A stretch of DNA of 35,034 nt from Buchnera aphidicola (Hyperomyzus lactucae) (GCF_005081705.1 NZ_CP034876.1:228805-263838); one strand, 5' to 3'; positions 9,436 to 19,493 are shown, counted from the first letter of the stretch. Notes: a model not told the origin generated them from the letters alone. Translations and numbers: made by a program.

Positions 9436-10607
9436 TTAGGTCCTCTAGGAAATGCTTGTGATTTTCTTAATTTTGTTTCGAAATCTATTCTTAATAAAAA
9501 AAAAATAGCTATTGAATTAATAATTAAACTAGAACCACCATAACTAATAAATGGCAAAGTTAACCCTTTAGTTGGTAAAAGACCAGTAACAGCACCAACA
9601 TTAATTAATGTTTGAAAGCTAAACCAAATACCAATAGAACATGCAAGGAATCCTGAAAATTTTTTTTTGTCTTCTAAAGCTCTTTGTCCAATAAACATAG
9701 CTCTAAAAGAAATGGTAAAAATTATTGATAATATTAAAAAAGAACCAATGTATCCTAACTCTTCTCCTATAATAGAAAATATAAAATCACTATGCGCATC
9801 AGGTAAATAATTTAGTTTTTGTATTGAATTACCCAATCCTTTTCCTAAAATACCACCACGTCCTAATGCCATCAATGATTGCGTTAATTGATATCCATTG
9901 CCAAATGGATCTTTCCAAGGATCCCAAAAAGACAATATTCTTTGAATACGATAGGGTTCTAATAATATTAATAAAATTATTATTAATATAGTAATAATAA
10001 TAATTATAAAAAATTGTCCTATTTTAGCACCAGAAAGGAACAAAATTGATAAAGTTGTAAAAAGAAGAACTATCACAGTTCCTAAATCAGGTTCGATCAA
10101 TAAAAGAATTGATTCTATTATTACAATACTAATAGGTTTAAAAAAACCCCAGAAATTATTCTGTACTTCATTGGATTTGCGTGATAGATAACTAGATATA
10201 TAGCAAAAAGAAGAAAATTTACATATTTCAGATGGTTGTATGTGTAAAAAACCTAGACTGATCCATCGATAAGATCCGTGTATTGAATCTCCCACTAATA
10301 ATACAATAAATAGCAATGAAATTGAAATTATTAGTATAGAATTACTACTTTTTTCCCAAAAAATAATTGGTGTACGCAAAAAAATAAAAGATAATAAAAA
10401 TATTAAAAAAAAATAAAATATTTCTCTTTTTACGAAAAAAAAAGGATCATGATATAAGCTTTGACCTATTGGTATAGATGCAGAGAGCACCATAACTAAT
10501 CCAATGGATAATAAACTTAAAGTCAACCATACTAATGTGCGGTCATATAGTATTGTTTCAAAAACTTTTGCATCATCTATTATATCAACATTTTTTTTTA
10601 TAAACAT
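9432..10607 (-). CDS. ftsW: Septal peptidoglycan glycosyltransferase FtsW
   Basis: SEDS-family polytopic membrane enzyme that polymerises lipid II at the septum together with the transpeptidase FtsI. It has 391 residues; E. coli FtsW has 414, the difference being a shorter cytoplasmic N-terminus before [10 protein letters not shown]. The sequence is dominated by hydrophobic segments compatible with ten membrane helices. Conserved SEDS stretches are seen: [53 protein letters not shown] and the closing [19 protein letters not shown]. The start is ATG one base after the murD TGA, and its own TGA overlaps the murG ATG, so it is embedded in a tightly coupled set. Confidence 0.97.
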   Translation of the reverse strand: MFIKKNVDIIDDAKVFETILYDRTLVWLTLSLLSIGLVMVLSASIPIGQSLYHDPFFFVKREIFYFFLIFLLSFIFLRTPIIFWEKSSNSILIISISLLFIVLLVGDSIHGSYRWISLGFLHIQPSEICKFSSFCYISSYLSRKSNEVQNNFWGFFKPISIVIIESILLLIEPDLGTVIVLLFTTLSILFLSGAKIGQFFIIIIITILIIILLILLEPYRIQRILSFWDPWKDPFGNGYQLTQSLMALGRGGILGKGLGNSIQKLNYLPDAHSDFIFSIIGEELGYIGSFLILSIIFTISFRAMFIGQRALEDKKKFSGFLACSIGIWFSFQTLINVGAVTGLLPTKGLTLPFISYGGSSLIINSIAIFFLLRIDFETKLRKSQAFPRGPK

Positions 10608-10608
10608 T

Positions 10609-11925
10609 TCAAGAATTTATTTCCTTTGTTAATTTTATAAAAAGATTACCTCTCTCTTCAAAGTTAGAAAATTGATCTAAACTGCTACATCCAGGAGATA
10701 AAAGTACACTATCACCCAATTTTGCTTCTTTGGAAATTAAGATCATTGCTTGTTCTAAAGTTTCAATATAAGTAGATTTTTCTTTGCATATTTTTAAAAG
10801 TTTAATACCATCTTTTCCAAAACAATAAATTTTTATATTTAGTTTTCTGAAATAAATTTTTAATATATTAAAATTTGCAGATTTGCTGTCTCCTCCTAAT
10901 AATAACCGTATTTTTCCTTTGGTATTTAGCGATTCTAAAGCAATTTTAGTACTATTGACGTTAGTAGATTTAGAATCATTTATCCAATCTATTCCTTTAT
11001 CTTTTTTGATTATTTGAAATCGATGTGGTAAATTTAAAAAATTTTTAAGCGCATCTATTGCACAATTTCTAGGAAATTTCATTGCATCAGAAATTGCTAA
11101 AGAGACTAATGCATTATCATAATTATGACGACCATATAATAATGTTTTACAAGTATTCAATATTTTTTCATTTTTATAGTATAAAATAGAACATTTTTTT
11201 TTATCATAGATATGATAATCACTTTTTTTTGTACCAAAACTAATTTTATTTTTGTTTTTGATTAGATTTTTTACATTGTCTTTAGAATTAAAGATGCAAA
11301 TTTTTGCCTGATTGTAAATAGATAGTTTAATTTTCTTGTATTGTTGAAATCCATTTGGATATCGATTAATATGATCTTCACTAATATTGAGAACAATAGC
11401 TATTTTTGATTTTAAAGTAAATACATTTTCTAGTTGAAAACTAGATAATTCTACAATGTATAAATCAGCTTTTTTATAAAGCAGTTTTAATACAGGAGTA
11501 CCAATATTTCCACCTAAAAAAGCTTTATAACCTGCATTTTTTGCAATTTTTTCAACCATTGTAGCCACAGTACTTTTTCCATTAGTACCTGTGATTGAAA
11601 TAATAGGTAAATTTACTTCTCTAGCGAATAATTCAATATCATTAATAATTTCAATTCCTAATAAACGAGCTTGGACTAAAATTGGTTTAAATGAAGAAAT
11701 TCCTGGACTTATGATAATTAAATCCGATTCTAAAATCCACTTATGTTCTAAACTACCTAGATGATATTTAATATTTTTAGGAAGTTTGAAAAAATGAATA
11801 GGATGTCTAGATTCATCAATAATTTTAGGCTTAATTCCTTTTTTTAAAAAAAAATTAACACAGGATATTCCCGTTAATCCAATTCCTAAAATCAATATTT
11901 TTTTACCAAAATAACTATATGACAT
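10609..11925 (-). CDS. murD: UDP-N-acetylmuramoyl-L-alanine--D-glutamate ligase
   Basis: Adds D-glutamate to UDP-MurNAc-L-Ala. I place the start at ATG 11923-11925, giving 438 residues, the same as E. coli MurD. The frame could open two codons earlier at a GTG, but AGGTG at 11931-11935 sits 5 nt before the ATG and would overlap the GTG. Motifs are [17 protein letters not shown] (UDP site), ITGTNGKST (ATP P-loop, near residue 112-119), the [12 protein letters not shown] segment, [13 protein letters not shown] and WINDSKSTN. The start ATG shares its A with the mraY TAA (TAATG), a typical re-initiation arrangement, and the gene ends 1 nt before ftsW. Confidence 0.97.
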   Translation of the reverse strand: MSYSYFGKKILILGIGLTGISCVNFFLKKGIKPKIIDESRHPIHFFKLPKNIKYHLGSLEHKWILESDLIIISPGISSFKPILVQARLLGIEIINDIELFAREVNLPIISITGTNGKSTVATMVEKIAKNAGYKAFLGGNIGTPVLKLLYKKADLYIVELSSFQLENVFTLKSKIAIVLNISEDHINRYPNGFQQYKKIKLSIYNQAKICIFNSKDNVKNLIKNKNKISFGTKKSDYHIYDKKKCSILYYKNEKILNTCKTLLYGRHNYDNALVSLAISDAMKFPRNCAIDALKNFLNLPHRFQIIKKDKGIDWINDSKSTNVNSTKIALESLNTKGKIRLLLGGDSKSANFNILKIYFRKLNIKIYCFGKDGIKLLKICKEKSTYIETLEQAMILISKEAKLGDSVLLSPGCSSLDQFSNFEERGNLFIKLTKEINS

Positions 11926-12998
11926 TAACACACCTGTAAGGATATAAGGCTTATTAAAAGTAATATGAATGAGATAATCCAGAATCTTATAATGATTAAA
12001 GGTTCTAATATTCCTTTTATTTCATAATGATGATGAATTGGTGCCATTTTAAAAATTCTTTTTTTTCTAAATTTAAATGATACAACTTGTAAGATAACAG
12101 ATATAGTTTCCAAAACAAAAATACCACCCATTATTAATAACAATAGCTCTTGATGTAACAATATTGCTATAGTTCCCAAACAACCACCTAATGACAATGA
12201 TCCAACATCTCCCATAAATATTTTAGCTGGATAGGTGTTAAACCATAGAAAGCCTAATCCTGATCCAATAATAGCAGTACACAATATAGCTAACTCTCCT
12301 GAGTTTTTTACATAAGTAATATGTAAGTAATTAGAACTATTAATATTTTCACTTAAAAAAGATATTAATGTAAAACCACATGTTGTAAAAACAACGGGCA
12401 TGATAGCTAAACCATCCAATCCATCTGTTAGATTGACTGCATTACTAGCACCAACAATAATAAAATAAGATAGAAATATATATAAATAATTTATTTCAAA
12501 AGAATTTTGTGCATAAAAAGGGACTATTAAATGAGTAGGAATAATGTTTGAATTATTACTATAAATAGTATAAATTAGTCCAAAAGCAACTATAGATAAC
12601 CAGAAATATTTCCATTTTAATTCTAATCCTTGAGTATTTTTATATTTTATTTTTTTATAATCATCTATTAAACCTATTAAACCATATCCAATTAAAATAG
12701 TGATAACATACCAAATATAAAGATTAGATAAATTACAATATAGAATTGTTGAAAAAAATATAGAGAGTATAATAAACACCCCCCCCATAGTAGGCGTATC
12801 TTTTTTTAAGAGATGTGTTTTTGGTCCGTTTTGTCGTATTATTTGATATTTTTGTAAATTTTGAAGATATTTTATGAAATATGAACCCATCAATAAACTA
12901 ATAAAAAAAGAGGTTAATAAGCTTAATATGGCACGATATGAAATATGAGAAATAAAACTTAAATGAGAATTGAAATATTTATTAAACAAAATCAACAT
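11925..12998 (-). CDS. mraY: Phospho-N-acetylmuramoyl-pentapeptide transferase
   Basis: Integral membrane enzyme that moves phospho-MurNAc-pentapeptide from UDP to undecaprenyl phosphate (from the UppS pathway), forming lipid I. It has 357 residues (360 in E. coli) with about ten hydrophobic segments. Signatures are TPTMGGVFIIL, the aspartate pair D112-D113 in LIDDYKK, NAVNLTDGLDGLAIMP, FMGDVGSLSLGG and the MAPIHHHYE histidine motif. The ATG is preceded by a strong GAGGAGAG ribosome-binding site, itself inside murF, and the gene overlaps the end of murF by 17 nt. The TPTMGGVF region is written with a run of eight G on the coding strand (12779-12786), unusual in this AT-rich DNA. Confidence 0.97.
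   Translation of the reverse strand: MLILFNKYFNSHLSFISHISYRAILSLLTSFFISLLMGSYFIKYLQNLQKYQIIRQNGPKTHLLKKDTPTMGGVFIILSIFFSTILYCNLSNLYIWYVITILIGYGLIGLIDDYKKIKYKNTQGLELKWKYFWLSIVAFGLIYTIYSNNSNIIPTHLIVPFYAQNSFEINYLYIFLSYFIIVGASNAVNLTDGLDGLAIMPVVFTTCGFTLISFLSENINSSNYLHITYVKNSGELAILCTAIIGSGLGFLWFNTYPAKIFMGDVGSLSLGGCLGTIAILLHQELLLLIMGGIFVLETISVILQVVSFKFRKKRIFKMAPIHHHYEIKGILEPLIIIRFWIISFILLLISLISLQVC
11931..11935 (-). promoter_or_regulatory. Ribosome-binding site fixing the murD start
   Basis: AGGTG on the minus strand, 5 nt before ATG 11923-11925. It lies inside the mraY coding end and overlaps the alternative GTG, so it supports the shorter, family-length MurD. Confidence 0.6.
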
Positions 12999-14361
12999 TT
13001 TTTTTACTCTCCTCGATAAGGTATTCTACTACTTCCTCCATTTTTGCATCACGAGATCCTTTAACTAAGATTGTAATTTTGTTTTTCTCCAAAAATATCT
13101 TTTTCAGATAGCGATTTAATGTTTTTTTATCAAAAAAATGTTTTCCATTATTAAAAATTTTAGTAATTTCATGACTTATTTTTCCAATACTAAAAATTTT
13201 ATTAATTTTAGATAAATTAGCAGTATTACCTATCATTTGATGATATAAAATACTTTTTTCTCCTAATTCAGCCATATCTCCTGTAACTAATATTTTATAA
13301 CCTGGCATTTTCTCTAATACTTTTATTGCTGAAATCATAGAAGAAACATTAGCATTATAAGTATCATCAATTAAAATTTTACAAGGATTTGCTAATATAA
13401 TAGATTCTAATCTTTTTGATATAATAGGAGTGTTGAATAATCCTGTTTTTATTTTTTTTAAAGGTATTTTTAAAGAAAAAGAAAGAGCGCTAGCAGCTAA
13501 TGCATTAGAGACATTTTGATGACCTAAGAAAGGTAGTGAAATATTTATTTTTCCACATGGTGTATGCATAGTAAAAGAAGTACTATTTAAATTAATTTTA
13601 ATATTACTCGAAAAAAAATCGCTATATTTTTTTTTTTTAATAGAAAAATATAAAATATTTTTTTTTCTTATATTTTTTTTCCATTGCGAAAGATGATTGC
13701 TATCTAAATTGATAATAACTGTACCATTCGATTTAAGACCAGAAAATATTTCTGATTTTGCTTTAGATACTCCTAATAAAGATTTAAATCCTTGCAAATG
13801 AGCGTAGTGAATGTTGTTAATTAATATAACATCTGGTTGAGTAATATTACTTGTGTAAGAAATTTCCCCTGGTTTATTTGCTCCTAGTTCAATTACAGCA
13901 TATTTATTTTGATGTGTTAACTGTAACAAAGTCATAGGAACACCAATATTATTATTTAAATTATCAATAGTAGATATTGTATTTCCATTTTGTTTAAGTA
14001 TAGATGCAGTCATTTCTTTTACTGAAGTTTTTCCACAAGAACCAGTGATGGCTAATACTTTTGCATTTGTTTTCTTGCGAATCCAAGCAGCAATTTTTCC
14101 TAAAGCAATCGATGTATTATCTACTAAAACATAAGAAACATAACAGACTATATTTTTTTGTGTTATAATACTAGAACAGCCTTTTTTAATTGCATCTTGT
14201 ATGAATATATGCGCATCAAATCTTTTTCCTATTAAAGCAACAAACAAACAACCCGGAACAATTTTTTGAGTATCAATAATAATTTTATCTATAAACAAGT
14301 CTTTTCCATATAATTTTCCATTAGTAATTAAAGCAATTTTTTTTAACGATAAAGTAATCAT
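12982..14361 (-). CDS. murF: UDP-MurNAc-tripeptide--D-alanyl-D-alanine ligase
   Basis: Adds the D-Ala-D-Ala dipeptide made by DdlB, completing UDP-MurNAc-pentapeptide. It has 459 residues (452 in E. coli). The Mur ligase ATP loop is ITGSCGKTSVKEM (near 105-117). Other markers are the N-terminal IIDTQKIVPGCLFVAL, NNIGVPMTLL, the conserved LGHQNVSNALAA, and DDTYNANVSSM with ILVTGDMAELGE. Its ATG overlaps the murE TGA (14358-14361) and its 3' end overlaps mraY by 17 nt. A run of 12 A on the coding strand at 13627-13638 encodes four lysines in a loop; the frame is intact but the run is slip-prone. Confidence 0.97.
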   Translation of the reverse strand: MITLSLKKIALITNGKLYGKDLFIDKIIIDTQKIVPGCLFVALIGKRFDAHIFIQDAIKKGCSSIITQKNIVCYVSYVLVDNTSIALGKIAAWIRKKTNAKVLAITGSCGKTSVKEMTASILKQNGNTISTIDNLNNNIGVPMTLLQLTHQNKYAVIELGANKPGEISYTSNITQPDVILINNIHYAHLQGFKSLLGVSKAKSEIFSGLKSNGTVIINLDSNHLSQWKKNIRKKNILYFSIKKKKYSDFFSSNIKINLNSTSFTMHTPCGKINISLPFLGHQNVSNALAASALSFSLKIPLKKIKTGLFNTPIISKRLESIILANPCKILIDDTYNANVSSMISAIKVLEKMPGYKILVTGDMAELGEKSILYHQMIGNTANLSKINKIFSIGKISHEITKIFNNGKHFFDKKTLNRYLKKIFLEKNKITILVKGSRDAKMEEVVEYLIEESKKNVDFV

Positions 14362-15851
14362 ATATTTTTTTCCAATAATTTTAAAACGATCATTTTATCT
14401 GAATAATATATACATCTATCTCGAATTATTTGCTGTTCTTCATGTCCTTTTCCAGCTATAAGAATAACATGATTATATTGTGCTTTTAAGAAAACATAAG
14501 ATATTGCCTCTTGTCTGTTTTTTATAATTAATATTTTTTTCTTTTTTTTACATCCGCTTAAAATATCTTCAATAATTGTCATTTCTTTTTCATTTCTAGG
14601 ATTGTCATTAGTAATAATAACTTTATTAGCTATTTTTTCTGCTATAGCTCCCATTATAGAACGTTTTTTTTTATCTCTTTCTCCTCCGCATCCAAATATG
14701 CACCATATGTATTTTTTATAATGTAAACGAATAGCATTCAGTGTATTTTTTAATGCATCAGGTGTATGAGCATAATCAATAATAAAAATAGGTTTTTTAG
14801 CAACTATAAATGTTTGCATTCGACCTGTTATAGGTGTTATTTTATTAGATGTGGTAATTAGGCTACATAAACTATGACCTAATTCCAAAAGACAAGCTAA
14901 TGATAATAGTATGTTTTTAACATTAAAAGTACCAATTAAAGAAGATGATATTTTTCCTATTCCCCAACTTGATTCAAACGTAATATAAATCAAATTATTA
15001 TAATGTTCAATATTAGTAGCATTAATCCATTTTGTAGAATATTTTTTTTGTGCAGTATTTTTAATAGTAACTGCTATTGTATAATAGTTGAATAGTTTTT
15101 TTAACCATATTTTTCCATATTTGTCATCAGCATTTAATATGATTTTTTTAACTTTATGTGTGCTAAATAACAACCATTTTGCTGATGCATATTTTTCCAT
15201 ACTTTCATGATAATCTAAATGATCTTGTGTGAGATTTGTAAATATAGCAATGTCAAAAGGAACTTCTTTAACACGGTTTTGTATTAATCCATGTGATGAC
15301 ACTTCCATAGTTACTAATTTAGTTTGTTTTTCTGATATTTTAGATAAAAAAGAATGAATAAAAATAGAAGAAGAGGTTGTGTTTTGTGTAGGACATAAAG
15401 CATTATAAAAACCATTCCCTAAAGTACCCATTGTTGCAGTTTTATTGCCTAATATTTCACTCCATTGATTAATTAATTGTGTTACAGTTGTTTTTCCATT
15501 AGTACCAGTCACGCCAACAATTTTTAATCCTTTTTTTGGTTTTTTATAAAATCGGCTCGCAAGCATTGAGACGTTTTCCGACAGTTTAAAAAAATATATT
15601 ATAAGAATGTTATGAATATATTTAAATATTCCATGCTCCCCTTTTTTTTTGGTTTCGTATAGTATTGCAGATACTTTTTTACAGATAGCTTCATAAATAA
15701 AATTGCGTCCATCTTTTTTTGTTCCTGGTATTGCTATGAATAAATCTCCTTTTTTTAATGTTCGACTATCTGTATTTAAATTTAATATATATATTTTTGG
15801 AGCATTTTTTATCCATGGTAATAAAAAATATTTTAAGCAAATTTTATTCAT
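14358..15851 (-). CDS. murE: UDP-MurNAc-L-Ala-D-Glu--meso-diaminopimelate ligase
   Basis: Adds the third stem residue, meso-diaminopimelate. It has 497 residues (495 in E. coli). The ATP loop GVTGTNGKTTV is at about 113-123, the carbamylated-lysine region is near K225 in YASAKWLL, and DNPR at 416-419 is the motif that selects meso-DAP rather than lysine. This fits dapD being encoded in the same window. The start is ATG with AAAGGAA about 7 nt before it. The stop overlaps the murF ATG by 4 nt and the start lies 37 nt after ftsI. Every catalytic motif I know for the family is present. Confidence 0.98.
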   Translation of the reverse strand: MNKICLKYFLLPWIKNAPKIYILNLNTDSRTLKKGDLFIAIPGTKKDGRNFIYEAICKKVSAILYETKKKGEHGIFKYIHNILIIYFFKLSENVSMLASRFYKKPKKGLKIVGVTGTNGKTTVTQLINQWSEILGNKTATMGTLGNGFYNALCPTQNTTSSSIFIHSFLSKISEKQTKLVTMEVSSHGLIQNRVKEVPFDIAIFTNLTQDHLDYHESMEKYASAKWLLFSTHKVKKIILNADDKYGKIWLKKLFNYYTIAVTIKNTAQKKYSTKWINATNIEHYNNLIYITFESSWGIGKISSSLIGTFNVKNILLSLACLLELGHSLCSLITTSNKITPITGRMQTFIVAKKPIFIIDYAHTPDALKNTLNAIRLHYKKYIWCIFGCGGERDKKKRSIMGAIAEKIANKVIITNDNPRNEKEMTIIEDILSGCKKKKKILIIKNRQEAISYVFLKAQYNHVILIAGKGHEEQQIIRDRCIYYSDKMIVLKLLEKNI

Positions 15852-15888
15852 TTATTTCCTTTTAATTTGATTTATAATTACTTATTGA

Positions 15889-17595
15889 TTATAAATCATC
15901 TGGTTGAATATTCCTTTTTTGTAATATTAATGTCATTATCTTACTAAAGACAGGAGCAGACACTGCACCTCCATAGTATTTTTTTCCTTTAGGATTATCA
16001 ATAACAATTATTAATGAAAATCTTGGTTCACTAGCTGGTGCAATTCCTGCCGTATAAGCTATATATTTTTTTATATACTGCCCTCTTAATCCTACTTTTT
16101 TTGCAGTACCAGTTTTAACTGCAATGCGATATCCTTTAACTGCTGCTTGTACACCGCCTCCACCTGGTTTAGCAACACTTTCCATCATATTAATTACATT
16201 TTGTACATATTTTTTGGGAAAAACTCTTTCTCCATATACAGGATAATTGACTTTTGTAATTGAAAGAGGGCGATAGATTCCATAACTGCCAATCGTGGCG
16301 TATAATCGCGCTAACTGAAGAGGAGTAACCATAAGTCCATAGCCAAATGAAAAAGTAGCTTTTTCTAAATTAGACCAAATTTTTTTTTTAGGCAAAACAC
16401 CATTATTTTCTCCAATTAATCCTAATTTAGTTGGCTGTCCTAATCCAAATTTAATATAACTGTCAACTAATTTTAGGATCGGTATAGAAGATGCTATTTT
16501 TGATACTCCTACATTGCTCGATTTTTGCAATATTCCAGTTATACTAAGCTGATCATGATATGAAACATCTTTTATTTGATGTTTTTTTATGAAATAAGGT
16601 TTAGTGTTTATTATTGAGTCTTTTTTAATTATTCCAAGTTTTAATGCTTCTATAATTACTATTGGTTTTATTGTGGAACCAGGTTCAAAAATATCTGTGA
16701 TAGCTTTATTACGAATATTGTTTTTTAAGCTATTATTTATGTTATTAGGATTATATGAAGGACTATTTGCCATTGCTAGAACTTCTCCAGTTTTAATATC
16801 AATTAATACTGCACTACCAGAATCAGCTTTGTTTTTTTTAACTCCCTCGTTTAATTTTTGATATACAATAGTTTGCAATTTTTTGTCTACACTCAGTGTT
16901 AAGCTATTAGATACGCATTTATTAACTAAAGATATATTTTCAATAATTTGTCCTTTATTATCTCTTCTTATTTTTCGTTTTCCAGGTTTTCCTGTTAGGA
17001 GTTTATTAAAACTTTTTTCTACACCTTCAATGCCTATTCCATCTATGTTTGTTATTCCTATTAGTTGAGCTGCAATTTTTCCAGAAGGGTAATATCTTTT
17101 AGATTCTTCTAATAAAAAAATTCCAGGTAACTTTAATTGTTTGATATATTCTCCAATTTCAGGAGTAATTTGACGGGCTAAATAAATAAATTTTGATTGT
17201 ATATGATTATTAATAGTGAAAATGATTTTTTTTAATGGAATAGAAAGTATTTCAGATAAAGCTTTCCATCTTAGATCATTTTGAATATTTTTTTTATTAG
17301 TAATTTTCGAGGGATCTGCACAAATCGCATTCACTGATACAGTTACTGCAAAAGGATATCCTGATCGATCATGAATAATTCCTCTTGTACTGAGTAAAGA
17401 CTGTATTCTTGATGTCCTACGATCTCCTTCAAGAATAAGTAGATTAGAATTAATTATTTGTAAAAAAATTATGCGTAGTGTTAAAATAATTAAAGATACA
17501 AAAATAAAACTACATAATATAAAAAACCGCTTATGCATGTATGTTGTTTTTTTTATTTTTTCTTTAAAAAAATTGGTTTTCTCTTTTCTGTGCAT
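15889..17595 (-). CDS. ftsI: Septal peptidoglycan transpeptidase FtsI (PBP3)
   Basis: Class B penicillin-binding protein that cross-links septal peptidoglycan made by FtsW. It has 568 residues (588 in E. coli). A short cytoplasmic N-terminus is followed by one membrane anchor at about 24-48. The pedestal domain contains RGIIHDRSG and [14 protein letters not shown]. The transpeptidase motifs are S307-T-I-K310, S359-S-N361 and K494-T-G496, at the same numbers as in E. coli. The C-terminus is shortened, which in E. coli lies beyond a processed end. A coding-strand A10 run at 16380-16389 encodes lysines but leaves the frame intact. The start ATG is preceded by a GTAGAAA sequence at best. Confidence 0.97.
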   Translation of the reverse strand: MHRKEKTNFFKEKIKKTTYMHKRFFILCSFIFVSLIILTLRIIFLQIINSNLLILEGDRRTSRIQSLLSTRGIIHDRSGYPFAVTVSVNAICADPSKITNKKNIQNDLRWKALSEILSIPLKKIIFTINNHIQSKFIYLARQITPEIGEYIKQLKLPGIFLLEESKRYYPSGKIAAQLIGITNIDGIGIEGVEKSFNKLLTGKPGKRKIRRDNKGQIIENISLVNKCVSNSLTLSVDKKLQTIVYQKLNEGVKKNKADSGSAVLIDIKTGEVLAMANSPSYNPNNINNSLKNNIRNKAITDIFEPGSTIKPIVIIEALKLGIIKKDSIINTKPYFIKKHQIKDVSYHDQLSITGILQKSSNVGVSKIASSIPILKLVDSYIKFGLGQPTKLGLIGENNGVLPKKKIWSNLEKATFSFGYGLMVTPLQLARLYATIGSYGIYRPLSITKVNYPVYGERVFPKKYVQNVINMMESVAKPGGGGVQAAVKGYRIAVKTGTAKKVGLRGQYIKKYIAYTAGIAPASEPRFSLIIVIDNPKGKKYYGGAVSAPVFSKIMTLILQKRNIQPDDL

Positions 17596-17662
17596 TTTCT
17601 ACGTAATATCCATCAATTTACATTTCTTTGTTAAAGCAAGATTATTCTCTTTTAAGTCGATA

Positions 17663-17916
17663 TTATTTTATTTGTGTTGTAGAATCTATGGATAAAGCGT
17701 TTTTTTCAATTATTAAATTTCTCCACTCATCATTTTTTTTTTTTTTTTTAAAAGCAATTGTTCTTCTTGAGTAATCAATAGACGAGTTTTGTAAACTGTA
17801 ATAACAATGAAATTAGCAGATAATATAATTGCTATTAATAAAATCAAATGCATTTTTCCATATAAAATAAAATCATTTTTAATTATTGTTAGTAAATCAT
17901 AACGTTTATTCTTCAT
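17663..17916 (-). CDS. ftsL: Cell division protein FtsL, frame broken at A17
   Basis: Small bitopic division protein whose periplasmic coiled coil normally pairs with FtsB and activates FtsWI. The frame from ATG 17914-17916 gives a cytoplasmic segment, a membrane helix (about 23-42) and TRLLITQEEQLLL, which matches E. coli TRLLTAQREQLVL. It then enters 17 coding-strand A, and as written ends after five lysines and MMSGEI at 17713-17715 (67 residues). In the next frame the sequence continues DEWRNLIIEKNAL and stops at 17663-17665, matching E. coli DIEWRNLILEENAL. One additional A (A18), or two fewer, gives about 84 residues. E. coli FtsL has 121, so even the repaired protein is short at both ends. 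It begins 2 nt after rsmH. Slippage rescue is the likeliest reading; true decay or a miscounted homopolymer are alternatives. Confidence 0.85.
17733..17749 (-). repeat. A17 homopolymer in ftsL
   Basis: Seventeen consecutive T on the plus strand, the longest homopolymer I found in the window. It lies in the coiled-coil part of ftsL exactly where the conserved reading frame changes register, encoding only lysines. Confidence 0.9.
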
Positions 17917-17918
17917 GT

Positions 17919-18857
17919 TTATTTTTGTATTTCTGCTATACGAAGTATTGAGCTACGAGCTCTAGGATTGTTATTAATTTCATTTTGAGTGGGTAATATT
18001 CGATTAATAATTTTCAATTTACATTTTTTTAACTGATTTAATTGTTTTTCTGTAATAGGTATCCCATATGGTACTATTGCTTTTCTACTATGTTTAATCA
18101 TAAATTTTTTTACTATTCTATCTTCTAAAGAATGAAAACTAATAACAGATAAACGTCCTCCTGGTTTCAATATTTTTATTGCACTTTCTAAAGCTTTTTT
18201 TATTTCTTCTAATTCTTGATTGATATAAATCCTAATAGCTTGAAAAGTTCTTCTAGCTGGATGTTTAAATGTATTTTTTTGTGGTATAGCTCGTCTAACA
18301 ATATCAGATAATTCTACAGTTCTGGTTATCTTTTTTATTTTGTTTCTATTGTTAATAGCATAAGCAATTTTTTTTGCAAAACGCTCCTCTCCAAAATTTT
18401 TTAAAATATAAGCAATGTCGTTAACATTACTTTTAAATAGCCAATCTGAAGCAGAAATTCCATAATTAGGATTCATTCTCATGTCTAAAGGACCATCTTG
18501 TTTAAATGAAAAACCTCTTTTATAATTATCAAGTTGTAGTGAAGAGACGCCTAAATCAAATATAATTCCGTTAACTTTTCCTATTATATTATTATTTTGA
18601 GCATAATTTAATAACATTGAAAATGTTTGATTAATTATATGAAAACGTGAATCTGTAATAGCATCACCTATAGAGAAAGCAGTTGGATCTCTATCAATAG
18701 AATATAGTTTTCCATCTTTCCCTATTTTTTTTAAGATTTCATTTGAATGTCCACCATTACCAAATGTACTATCGATATAAATACCATTTTTTTTAATTTT
18801 TAAAGAATCAATTAATTCTTTTTTCATTACTGGAATGTGTTTGAGTGTGTGATTCAT
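17919..18857 (-). CDS. rsmH: 16S rRNA (cytosine-1402-N4)-methyltransferase
   Basis: SAM-dependent methylation of C1402 in 16S rRNA, tuning the ribosomal P site; older name mraW. I start it at ATG 18855-18857 ([15 protein letters not shown]), giving 312 residues against 313 in E. coli. The frame opens 15 codons earlier, but that ATG lies inside a hairpin (18893-18921) and the extra residues have no counterpart. Motifs are [16 protein letters not shown] (SAM loop), [35 protein letters not shown] and [12 protein letters not shown], ending [13 protein letters not shown]. It is the first gene of the dcw cluster here because mraZ is missing; ftsL follows after 2 nt. Confidence 0.97.
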   Translation of the reverse strand: MNHTLKHIPVMKKELIDSLKIKKNGIYIDSTFGNGGHSNEILKKIGKDGKLYSIDRDPTAFSIGDAITDSRFHIINQTFSMLLNYAQNNNIIGKVNGIIFDLGVSSLQLDNYKRGFSFKQDGPLDMRMNPNYGISASDWLFKSNVNDIAYILKNFGEERFAKKIAYAINNRNKIKKITRTVELSDIVRRAIPQKNTFKHPARRTFQAIRIYINQELEEIKKALESAIKILKPGGRLSVISFHSLEDRIVKKFMIKHSRKAIVPYGIPITEKQLNQLKKCKLKIINRILPTQNEINNNPRARSSILRIAEIQK

Positions 18858-18892
18858 TGTGAAATATATATGATATAAAATAAGAAGAAAGC

Positions 18893-18921
18893 ACATGGTC
18901 ATTCTAATAACATGACCATGT
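18893..18921 (-). terminator. Perfect 10-bp hairpin between ilvH and rsmH
   Basis: ACATGGTCAT (18893-18902) and ATGACCATGT (18912-18921) form a perfect stem with a 9-nt loop, 88 nt past the ilvH stop. On the minus strand it is followed by a T-rich but broken stretch (GCTTTCTTCTTATTTTAT); on the plus strand by TTTTATTTTTTTATT. It probably ends ilvIH transcription before rsmH. The stem is stable compared with the surrounding DNA. Confidence 0.5.
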
Positions 18922-19009
18922 TTTATTTTTTTATTAAGGAAAAATTGTTTTTTTGCAGATTATTAATTTAGATTTAAATATTTTAATAAATATAAATTGT
19001 TACAAAAAA

Positions 19010-19486
19010 TTATCCACGAGAAATTCCAACAATTCCAGATCGAGTTACCTCGACTACTTCTGATATATTACGTATTATTTTAAGAAAAGAATCAAGTTTT
19101 TTTGTAGTTCCAGATAATTGCAGTATATATGTCGTAGAGGTAATATCTACAATTTGTCCTCGAAATACTTCAGTAACATGTTTAACATCATCTTTTCTAT
19201 AATTGTTTATTTGCACTTTTAATAACATAATTTCACGTTCTATATGAGAAGATTGTCCAATTTCTACTACTCTTAATACGTCTATTAGTTTATGCAGTTG
19301 TTTTTCAATTTGTTCAATAGTCTTTTCGTTTCCCACTGTTTGTATAGTCATTTTTGATAAAGTAGGATCTTCAGTTGGTGCTATTGTTATAGTTTCTATA
19401 TTATATCCTCTTTGTGAAAAGAGTCCTATTACGCGTGACAATGCACCTGATTCGTTTTCTAATAGAATAGATAAAATTCTTCGCAT
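19010..19486 (-). CDS. ilvH: Acetolactate synthase III regulatory subunit
   Basis: ACT-domain subunit that activates IlvI and makes it sensitive to valine. It has 158 residues; E. coli IlvH has 163, and the last few residues after SRG are lost. The N-terminal ACT domain begins [21 protein letters not shown]. The residues whose change gives valine resistance in E. coli (G14, S17, N29, A36) are all unchanged, so feedback control may still operate. The downstream half with FRGQIVDIT and [15 protein letters not shown] is also conserved. It starts at ATG 7 nt after ilvI, clearly one operon. In E. coli cra and mraZ follow; here rsmH does. Confidence 0.97.
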   Translation of the reverse strand: MRRILSILLENESGALSRVIGLFSQRGYNIETITIAPTEDPTLSKMTIQTVGNEKTIEQIEKQLHKLIDVLRVVEIGQSSHIEREIMLLKVQINNYRKDDVKHVTEVFRGQIVDITSTTYILQLSGTTKKLDSFLKIIRNISEVVEVTRSGIVGISRG

Positions 19487-19493
19487 ATTATTT

